Below, in pieces: positions 24,440 through 30,762 of a DNA stretch of 30,762 nt. A program made the translations under genes and the position numbers. How positions within the stretch are numbered: the stretch's first letter is position 1; each line of letters starts with the position of its first letter. The DNA is from JAWKTT01 sp041398965 (lineage in GTDB: Bacteria; Planctomycetota; Planctomycetia; Planctomycetales; Planctomycetaceae). The stretch is from positions 1-30,762 of the forward strand of contig JAWKTT010000048.1 in the NCBI GenBank assembly GCA_041398965.1. Direction: 5' to 3'. Below the pieces are notes generated by a model that saw only the letters and a program-made list of their open reading frames with translations, was not told the origin of the DNA and did not search any database.

Positions 24440-25873
24440 CTACATCAACGGCGAGAACAGTCGGAAAAAGTTCTCGATGAATACCTTTCGCAAGGGACGG
24501 CCGTCCCATTCAGCGGAAAGGATCGGCACCGCACCAAGAAGGTCGGCCTCGTAATGCTCTTCTAACTCCCGAGCAATACGCGAGCCAAACATCGCCACCG
24601 CCACCTCGAAATTCAGGTTCAGACTCCGTGCATCGAAGTTCGGCGTCCCTACCAAAGACCAGCAACCATCAACCGTCAATGTCTTGCTATGCAGCATCCC
24701 CTTGGTGTATTCATGAATCGTTACTCCGCTGCGTAAGAGGGATTCATAATACGATCGGCCAGCCATCAGGGTCCAATAATAGGTCGACTGTGACGGCACT
24801 AAAAGACGCACGTCGACTCCACGCAACGCAGCAGTCTCTAATGCCATGACGAGGGCCGCCGTTGGAACGAAATAAGATGTCGTTAATGTCACGCGACGTC
24901 TTGCCTCGTTAATGGCAGTAAACATGAGCGCATGAAAAGGTCGCGACTCACCGACCGGTCCACCAGACACAACCTGCGCCACTTCGTTTCCCGTCTCACT
25001 GGGAACTGGGAAACGACTCGGCGATGTCACCTCTTCATCGGTGGCATAGTACCAGTCCTCGGCAAAGACCTGCTGCAACTGTAAGACTGTCGGGCCATGC
25101 AGTTCGAGATGCGTGTCTCGCCAATGAGCGATCTGCGGTCGACGCCCCACGTATTCATCGCCGATATTCATCCCGCCCGTAAACCCGAGGCGGCCATCAA
25201 CGACGACAATCTTCCGATGACTGCGAAGATTGAGCGACCAGCGCTCCCGCAGGCTTTTTCCCGGGAGAAACGATGCCACCCGAATCCCCGCCTCTCGCAT
25301 GGGATTCAGGAATTTCCGACTCAGCCCGATCGAGCCGATGCCGTCATACAGGAAGCGAACCGTCACCCCCTGCCGGGCGCGGTCAATGAGCAGGTCTCGA
25401 ACCTGACGACCGGTGCGATCGGGTCGCCAGATATAGTATTCCAGATGAATACAATCAGTCGCCCCCTTAATCGCCGCTTCAATACGATCCTGAGCAGCAA
25501 TCGCGTCTCCCAGAATTTCGATCCGATTCTGAGCAGTCACCGGCAGACCACAAGTTACCGTCGCCAGCCGGGCGAGTCGAGATTGAAGATCGTTGAGTTC
25601 CTCGGGTGAAGAGACATAGTTAGTTAAATCGGGGAGACTATCCGCTAAGTCACGACTGGCGGCAACCTTCTGCTTCAAACGTCGCTCGACTTGATTAATC
25701 CCAAAGATCAGAAATAAAAGCCCACCCAGAAAAGGGACCGAGACAATCACCATGATCCATGCCACGGTCGCCACGGGCTGGCTTCGTTTCCGCATCAGCG
25801 CAGAACGAACCAGCAGGAGTGACACGACATAACCCGCTCCCAGCGACAGCGCTGTCCACCAGGTTGACTCCAC
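24440..25873 (-). CDS. cls: Cardiolipin synthase (phospholipase D family)
   Basis: A 477-residue membrane enzyme that joins two phosphatidylglycerol molecules into cardiolipin and glycerol. Two N-terminal transmembrane helices (about 8-26 and 34-57) precede two phospholipase D domains, each with an HKD motif: HRKIVVVDGRLGFTGG (His219, Lys221, Asp226) and HSKTLTVDGCWSLVGTPN (His395, Lys397, Asp402). The segment HLEYYIWRPDRTG is also typical. Length equals bacterial ClsA-type enzymes. The GTG start at 25873 has GAGGA upstream and lies 60 bp after the MfnB-like gene's stop, so the two are probably cotranscribed. Confidence 0.93.
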   Translation of the reverse strand: MESTWWTALSLGAGYVVSLLLVRSALMRKRSQPVATVAWIMVIVSVPFLGGLLFLIFGINQVERRLKQKVAASRDLADSLPDLTNYVSSPEELNDLQSRLARLATVTCGLPVTAQNRIEILGDAIAAQDRIEAAIKGATDCIHLEYYIWRPDRTGRQVRDLLIDRARQGVTVRFLYDGIGSIGLSRKFLNPMREAGIRVASFLPGKSLRERWSLNLRSHRKIVVVDGRLGFTGGMNIGDEYVGRRPQIAHWRDTHLELHGPTVLQLQQVFAEDWYYATDEEVTSPSRFPVPSETGNEVAQVVSGGPVGESRPFHALMFTAINEARRRVTLTTSYFVPTAALVMALETAALRGVDVRLLVPSQSTYYWTLMAGRSYYESLLRSGVTIHEYTKGMLHSKTLTVDGCWSLVGTPNFDARSLNLNFEVAVAMFGSRIARELEEHYEADLLGAVPILSAEWDGRPLRKVFIENFFRLFSPLM

Positions 25874-25933
25874 GGCCTTAATCCTCGATAAGAAGTCTGT
25901 CGATCACGATGAGTTCCAGAAAAAGCCCCCGTG

Positions 25934-26842
25934 TTAAGACATCCCCGCGAACGCCTCTTGAAGTGCCTCTTGTAACGACACGATCTTCCCGGGGTCAATC
26001 GCTCCCAGACGATCCCCTCCTGTACAAGCGGCTGTCCGAACCCCCACGATGTCGACTGGCAACGTCGTGAGCAGCGGGAAATCGACCGGTCGCAGACGCC
26101 CCGCAACCGCAGTCAACAGCCCCGCCGCTTTGGCCCGAGTGAAAAGGTCTCGCAGTTCGTCCAATGACGTCCAGTCGAAGAGACGTTTGTCCGACTTCCC
26201 CCAAGTGTCGACCAGAAACCCCCGGCAGCCCCGCTCGACGGCCGCCTCGAAGACCTCCGACATCGTCGGTGCAGCGGCGAGCGAAGCGTCCGCATAAGCA
26301 ACAGCAACCCACTGCGGCTGATGCAGGGCCTTCGAGTGAAAACCATCGAGATACTGCTGTTCGACGGCGTGCCAATGGCTCTGCCAGTTCGGAACATCAC
26401 GCAACCCGGCTGATCCGAGTTTGAGGTAACTCACACCGGCGAAAAACTGCCTGATCTGTGTCACCAACGGGGGCAAGTCCAGTGGCTTGCCACGAATGAC
26501 CATCGCGTCTCGAACCTCACCGAGAGCAATACTCACTGGCAGAATGCTCAGGGGAGCAACGGCATCTGTGACGCGAAGTCGAATCGCCTCCAGCACTTCG
26601 GAGGCTACGGTCGCCTCGACCGCCCCCAATGACCCTCGCTCTGGCTCCTTGAGATCGAGAATGTCACACCCTCCCCGCATCGCCGCCACCCCCTCGACCG
26701 CGTTGCGAACGCTCACCAGCAAGCGGGGTTGAAGAAAGCGGTCGCGATCATCCTGGGTGTTCAATGGAAAAGCCTCGACCAGTTCACCAACAGGGAGTCC
26801 GGCGGGAATCTGATCTTCAAGCCTTGGTTCCGGCTCGATCAT
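25934..26842 (-). CDS. mfnB: (5-formylfuran-3-yl)methyl phosphate synthase-like protein (MfnB/DUF556)
   Basis: A 302-residue TIM-barrel-type protein. The core matches MfnB, which condenses two glyceraldehyde-3-phosphate molecules to the furan precursor of methanofuran: LLVSVRNAVEGVAAMRGG, DILDLKEPERGSLG (Lys65, the position of the Schiff-base lysine), YLKLGSAGL (Lys141) and VDTWGKSDKRLFDW (Asp212, Lys216). The N-terminal 38 residues are an extension relative to the archaeal enzyme of about 235 residues. Planctomycetes are known to hold tetrahydromethanopterin/methanofuran-linked C1 genes, which supports this reading. Its ATG overlaps the stop of the coiled-coil gene (ATGA), and cls follows 60 bp later. 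Confidence 0.85.
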   Translation of the reverse strand: MIEPEPRLEDQIPAGLPVGELVEAFPLNTQDDRDRFLQPRLLVSVRNAVEGVAAMRGGCDILDLKEPERGSLGAVEATVASEVLEAIRLRVTDAVAPLSILPVSIALGEVRDAMVIRGKPLDLPPLVTQIRQFFAGVSYLKLGSAGLRDVPNWQSHWHAVEQQYLDGFHSKALHQPQWVAVAYADASLAAAPTMSEVFEAAVERGCRGFLVDTWGKSDKRLFDWTSLDELRDLFTRAKAAGLLTAVAGRLRPVDFPLLTTLPVDIVGVRTAACTGGDRLGAIDPGKIVSLQEALQEAFAGMS

Positions 26843-28401
26843 GCGGCGTCGGTGAAGTGGGAGCTATGATTGGCAGGGGACATCTCGCGATTCTCAGGGG
26901 GTTCACACTGGACCAGGGCCACTTCGAGTTGCTCGACGAGGCCACGAATCACCTGTTCGGCGGCACGCTTCTCGTCTCGCCAACGATTGCGCAAACCCTG
27001 CCACGTCTGCTCCCTTTGATGGAGGGCCGCAATCTGAGATTGCAGTGTCGACTGGCGGCGGTCAAGGTCTTCCTGACGTTCACGCACCCACTCGGCAAAC
27101 GCTTCCCGCTCGACACGAAACGACGTCCGTCGGACTTGAAGCTGTTCGCGGGACTCGTCGATCTCGTTACGCAGGCGATGCGAAGAGATGCGGAGTTGTT
27201 CGTGGAAGTCGAGCAATGCCCGACGTGCCTGTTCCATCCGTCGAGCCGCTTCCTCGGCCCCTTCCGAACTCACGAGCGACTGCATGACAGTCTCGACAGC
27301 AAGACGGTCTTCCAAAGCCTGTTGACGTGACTGTGTGACATAGAGTTCCGCCTCGTCCAGCTTTCGACTGCGCTGTTCGATCTGCTGCACCTGCGAATGG
27401 AGTGTCTCTTGCTGACGACGCAGATCTCGCCGCAATCGAGTCTGTTCGGCATCGAATTCGGCGGTCGCCTGATCGAGTTGTTCCTGGCGTTGCTCATGTT
27501 CGACCTCGGCCTGTCGACGAAGTTCTTGCCATGCTTCTTCACGACTGCTGAGGAGGTTCTCCCGCTGCTCCAAAAGGTCGCGAAACTGTCGAATGTGGGC
27601 AATCCGGAGGCGGAGCGACTCTTCGACCCGCTCTTTCCAAATGTGCTGCCGCTGCCGGTCCCGTTCAAGTTCGGTCTGTGCTTCGCGAAGCTGTTCGCGA
27701 ACTCGATCGAGATGTTCTTGATGGAAGCGGGAGCGCTTTTCGAGATCGATCCGTTCCTGGGCCGCCTCTTCAATCTCGATGCGAAGTTCCTCGGCGGCCC
27801 GGTCATGAGCTTCGCGGTCTTCTTCGAGTTGCGCGGTGCGTGTGGCGATCAACTCCCGTTCGTCGGCGATCTCGGCGGCCAGTTGAGCCTTGAAGCTCGC
27901 CCGCTCCGCTGCCAGGGCTTCTTTTCCCCGCGAAAGCTCTTGCTCGGCTTGATCGATCTCGACAGTTCGTTCGTCGCACAGACGTTCCCGTTCCTGGATG
28001 CGTGACTCGGACTTGCGAATCGCATCGATGCGGTCGCCGACCTGTTCTTCAAACTCCCGGACTTTCAGGCGAAAGGACCGCTGCTCCTGATCGAGAGTGG
28101 TGAGTTGCGAGTTGAGGTTCTGCTCGCGGCGGTCCAGCTCGGCGAGTTGCGTTCGGAGATGCTCAAGAATTCGACCTGCCTGGGCGAGCGAATCGATGTC
28201 CAGTCGCGGAGTCCGTGCGCTCGAAACCGACGGCGAACTCGACACGGTGGCGTGGGTGGGCGGAGCGAGCGGCTGAGTCCGTTCGGCTGTTCGATTGATG
28301 AGCGAATCGATCGGATGGATTTCGATCGTGGGAGCGTTGCTCGATCGTCGCGGGACTTCGGAATTCCCGGGGGATCGGACAGTTTTTGTGGTGTCGCTCA
28401 T
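26839..28401 (-). CDS. Long coiled-coil protein of unknown function
   Basis: A 520-residue soluble protein; the ATG at 28401 has AAAGGA eight bases upstream, better than an in-frame ATG nine codons earlier. Residues about 1-65 are Ser/Thr/Pro-rich and probably disordered. From about residue 75 to 500 the sequence is almost unbroken heptad-repeat coiled coil, very rich in Glu, Arg and Gln (for example LDRREQNLNSQLTTLDQEQR and RERQEDLDRRQSTLQSQIAA). No ATPase, membrane or catalytic motif is seen. The stop overlaps the MfnB-like start, so translation is probably coupled. A structural role is inference. Confidence 0.85.
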   Translation of the reverse strand: MSDTTKTVRSPGNSEVPRRSSNAPTIEIHPIDSLINRTAERTQPLAPPTHATVSSSPSVSSARTPRLDIDSLAQAGRILEHLRTQLAELDRREQNLNSQLTTLDQEQRSFRLKVREFEEQVGDRIDAIRKSESRIQERERLCDERTVEIDQAEQELSRGKEALAAERASFKAQLAAEIADERELIATRTAQLEEDREAHDRAAEELRIEIEEAAQERIDLEKRSRFHQEHLDRVREQLREAQTELERDRQRQHIWKERVEESLRLRIAHIRQFRDLLEQRENLLSSREEAWQELRRQAEVEHEQRQEQLDQATAEFDAEQTRLRRDLRRQQETLHSQVQQIEQRSRKLDEAELYVTQSRQQALEDRLAVETVMQSLVSSEGAEEAARRMEQARRALLDFHEQLRISSHRLRNEIDESREQLQVRRTSFRVEREAFAEWVRERQEDLDRRQSTLQSQIAALHQREQTWQGLRNRWRDEKRAAEQVIRGLVEQLEVALVQCEPPENREMSPANHSSHFTDAA

Positions 28402-28527
28402 AGGGAATCCTTTCCCGAAATCAGCCACGACTCTCCACTCCGTCAGTCAGGTCTTGCTGTCAGAGAGAGAGGGGTGTCACAACCGGGTCGACCATTCGAC
28501 CCGGGTCTGCGAAGTTTACGGAACGAT

Positions 28528-28854
28528 TCAGGAGTTTGAATCGATCATCTGGGCGATCATCTTTTTGGGCTGAGCCCCCATCGTGCGGGCGACCACTTGT
28601 CCCCCTTTGAAAAGGATCAGAGTCGGAATCGACTGAATCTGATGCTTCATGGCAACCTGACGGGCTTCGTCGGTGTTGATTTTTCCGACCTTCACTTTGC
28701 CAGCGTAGTCCTCAGCGATCTCGTCGATCGTGGGAGCGAGCATCTTGCAGGGACCGCACCAAGGCGCCCAGAAATCGACGAGAACCGGAGTTTCGCTGTT
28801 CAGCACTTCGGCATCGAAATTGGAATCATTGAACTCTTGAACGTTGCCAGCCAT
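28528..28854 (-). CDS. trxA: Thioredoxin
   Basis: A 108-residue cytoplasmic disulfide reductase of standard length. It has the active site FWAPWCGPCK (Cys33, Cys36), the conserved buried Asp in LVDFWA, the cis-proline in SIPT (Pro77) and the ILFKGG segment typical of thioredoxin 1. AGAGGA lies about 11 bases before the ATG. It is followed 127 bp downstream by the coiled-coil gene on the same strand, so readthrough into that operon is possible, but no functional tie is evident. Confidence 0.96.
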   Translation of the reverse strand: MAGNVQEFNDSNFDAEVLNSETPVLVDFWAPWCGPCKMLAPTIDEIAEDYAGKVKVGKINTDEARQVAMKHQIQSIPTLILFKGGQVVARTMGAQPKKMIAQMIDSNS

Positions 28855-29696
28855 CAGTAATCAATCCTCTCAAAACTCCGGGTGGGAGAGCGGGTCATCG
28901 ACACCGGGTCGATAACATGTGTGGGGGGTGTCGATTCGCCAAGGGAGAGATGTGGCAGAGTGCGAAAAAGCCGCAAAGAGTCTCTGCACAAAGTGACTCA
29001 CCGCTGCTTCCATCGTCCCAACTGCCTCACAGGATGGACCCCCATGACCTGTCATCTGGGAATCGAACACGGGATTATAGGGGCCGGGGTTTTACTGTCA
29101 ACGTCCGTTTTTCTGGCAGAACCGACCGCAAAGCATTGTCTTTACAGACTTTGTAGCCCCGTCATCACCCCGCCAACACTTTGCCCGCACGAATGCAAAC
29201 CGGAAACCCGCGGGATCGACAGCGTGCAGACAATCAATAACGCAGACAATGTGGACGGACCAGCGATCGCGGTGGTCGTGGGCTAAACCGGTCGTTTCAC
29301 CATTTCAGCAACACGAACACGAGACGGATCCGATACAACGCAAGCCACGATTCTCTGAATCGGATGTCCACAAAGAAACGATCGTGATGGGGGTCGCAGA
29401 GCAGCAACGAGAAGCTGAGTAACGCAGGTGACCAACACGTGGGATTCGGGGAAATCCCGCTATTCCTACTGAGGAATTTCAAAGTGAGCAAATTGACTAC
29501 CAAACGACCACCTGCATACTTCAGACGTCGTTTCTGTTATGGTCTCTCCTTGCATCAGCTTGAGATTGACCTGCAAACCCCGACGAATCGTTTAAGCACC
29601 AGCAATTCTTCGGCACGATTGGTTGTGTCATCGGCTTGTGATTGCCAGGCAGCCGAAGCCGCCGCCAAACGACTACGATTTCAAGCACCCGAATAA
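28855..29696. other. Noncoding spacer of about 840 bp
   Basis: No gene is supported; the longest frames (up to 134 codons on the plus strand) have atypical composition and no recognisable domain. A small stem GGGATT/AATCCC occurs around 29442-29459. The thioredoxin promoter should lie near 28860-29000 on the minus strand. A TTGACT at 29490 could be a plus-strand -35 box, but no gene follows it. Confidence 0.5.
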
Positions 29697-30281
29697 TCAG
29701 CGACTTCCGTTCGCCGCTTGGCTTTGTGGCGTTTGGGAATTCGTAATGGATCGCACCACGCTTGCGGTGATCTCCGCCACAGTCTGGACGCCACGGTATT
29801 CCAAGACAGTGCATCGCTGGCTCAGCAAATACGCTTCATGCTGTGCCAAAGTCTTTCCTTCAATATCTCCTGCGTCATAACGCGATGCCCAATCAATAAA
29901 CTCCTTGTGCGTGTCGTGCATGTCACCACCTTCATCAATCCGGTGGCCGAAACGCATTCGCTCCCGCAGTCGCAATCGTTCGATCCTCGCCTGAGTCGGG
30001 ACGTAGAGGAAGACGATGCATGTGAAATCCAACTCGGGACACGGAAGCCATCCAACAATGCCGCCACTCAAGACCCAACTCGTCTCCGACGCAACGTCGC
30101 GACAGATCATCTCGCATCGCTCCTCAGCGGGGCGTGGGCTTTGAAATGGCGGGTCGGTGGGAGCATGGAAATAGTCGTCGCTATCGAAGTGCGGAATAGC
30201 GAGAGCCGAGGCAAGGGACTTCCCCATCGTGGAAGTGCCACTTCCAGACGCTCCGATGACATGGATTCGATACTCCGCCAT
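29697..30281 (-). CDS. P-loop kinase-like protein (adenylate-kinase-type AAA family)
   Basis: A 194-residue protein beginning YRIHVIGASGSGTSTMGKSLA. The Walker A-like loop GASGSGTST (residues 10-18) has Thr16 where the canonical GxxxxGK[ST] motif has Lys; a GASGSGT(T/S)T loop recurs in a family of small bacterial nucleotide-kinase-like proteins. The next segment FDSDDYFH resembles the substrate-binding DxD region of such kinases. A lid-like Arg-rich segment (RIERLRLRERMRFG) and a C-terminal helix rich in Ser/Gln complete it. The substrate is unknown. It stands alone between a long spacer and the intron. Confidence 0.82.
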   Translation of the reverse strand: MAEYRIHVIGASGSGTSTMGKSLASALAIPHFDSDDYFHAPTDPPFQSPRPAEERCEMICRDVASETSWVLSGGIVGWLPCPELDFTCIVFLYVPTQARIERLRLRERMRFGHRIDEGGDMHDTHKEFIDWASRYDAGDIEGKTLAQHEAYLLSQRCTVLEYRGVQTVAEITASVVRSITNSQTPQSQAANGSR

Positions 30282-30396
30282 ATGCTTCTACTCGCATGCC
30301 ACATCACGTCCAAAATCACCCGGTCGCGACGAGAGATTCTCAAGTGTTAAAACGCCTGACTTCTCGATTCACTTGCATTTGTGTACGCCCCGGCAC

Positions 30397-30762
30397 GTGC
30401 GTGTTGTTGTTGGGTGAAAGTCCCCTGCACGAGGCTGGAAACTATCGGGGGTCATTATCTGATGATCGTTCGAAAAGGGGAAGCACAAGACGACGGCGGC
30501 CACCGACCGGGAGGCTGTTCGCGAGAGGGTGACCGAAGTCCCATCGAGACCGGAAGGGCCGAACAATGAAGAACAAGGACGAGTCATCGGCCAAGTCGCT
30601 GGGTGGCATAGCCGGGCTATGTGAATCGTGGGTGCCATGTCCTTGCTTACGTGGACATGCCGTTTGACGGGGGGGGCCGCTCGGGGTGACGGCGAACTAT
30701 CCGCTCTGGAGTGCCGACCGGCAGGCGTTTGTGGCGGCGGGGGAGTTGCGAGTGGGCGAACA
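30397..30762 (+). ncRNA. Group II intron, 5' part (cut by window end)
   Basis: The sequence starts GTGCG at 30397, the conserved group II 5' end, and continues with blocks recalled from domain I of bacterial group II introns: GGGTGAAAGTCCCC, CACGAGGCTGG, GAGACCGGAAGGGCCGAA, GGCATAGCCGGGCTATGTGAA, GGTGACGGCGAACTATCCGC and GAGTGCCGACCGGCAG. There is no long open frame, as expected before the intron's reverse transcriptase gene, which should lie beyond the window. An alternative 5' end is GTGTACG at 30381. Confidence 0.75.

Noticed and set aside
28882..29286. 134-codon plus-strand frame in the spacer after thioredoxin
   Set aside because: Irregular composition (many Cys, His, Arg), no ribosome-binding site, no recognisable domain.
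1..30762. tRNA or rRNA genes
   Set aside because: No cloverleaf-like sequence with a conserved T-loop or ribosomal RNA segment was recognised by eye on either strand; a covariance-model search was not possible.

Overview
The window looks like a chromosomal segment of a planctomycete (Planctomycetota). The evidence is the gene mix: a Gfo/Idh/MocA oxidoreductase, a PQQ-type beta-propeller protein, a DUF1080 protein, a DUF1559-type lipoprotein, a formylglycine sulfatase, a TPR protein carrying RNA polymerase alpha-CTD domains, and a homologue of the C1-cofactor enzyme MfnB. The GC content is moderate, genes are often monocistronic, and the spacers are rich in palindromes. The species cannot be named from the sequence.

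Layout. 1-2746: two minus-strand genes (oxidoreductase; TPR + two alpha-CTDs). 2747-3330: a spacer packed with GGGC/GCCC palindromes. 3331-6865: three plus-strand genes for exported proteins (PQQ propeller, DUF1080, DUF4832-like). 6933-11622: two minus-strand genes (DUF1559-type lipoprotein; an 818-residue protein with a degenerate DnaG primase core). A dispersed GTTT(C/A)GCCCCACAC hairpin follows four of these five genes, and one copy is a good terminator between convergent genes. 12082-14477: a CrtI-like FAD oxidoreductase and an MBL-fold hydrolase. 14478-14701: a spacer built almost entirely of two dispersed repeat families. 14698-18216: a large membrane-anchored, proline-rich DUF11 protein. 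18217-18974: a noncoding spacer with a 136-bp MITE-like element. 18975-22017: a phosphoesterase/membrane-protein pair with overlapping ends, then a sulfatase. 22067-24144: an IS1380-family element whose transposase is split by a 429-bp palindromic insertion with a 9-bp target duplication. 24145-24439: a second copy of the repeat seen at 14.5 kb. 24440-28854: minus-strand cluster thioredoxin, coiled-coil protein, MfnB-like protein, cardiolipin synthase (transcribed in that order). 28855-29696: apparently noncoding. 29697-30281: a P-loop kinase-like protein. From about 30397 to the window end: the 5' part of a group II intron.

How the genes relate. The exported PQQ, DUF1080, DUF4832-like and sulfatase proteins fit a polysaccharide-degrading lifestyle, but each appears to be its own transcription unit. 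The clearest operon is coiled-coil/mfnB/cls, with an ATGA overlap and short gaps. The most notable items are the nested, apparently precisely reversible insertion in the IS1380 transposase, the primase-like protein that has lost its TOPRIM metal ligands, the tandem alpha-CTD protein, and several dispersed repeat families that recur inside this one window.
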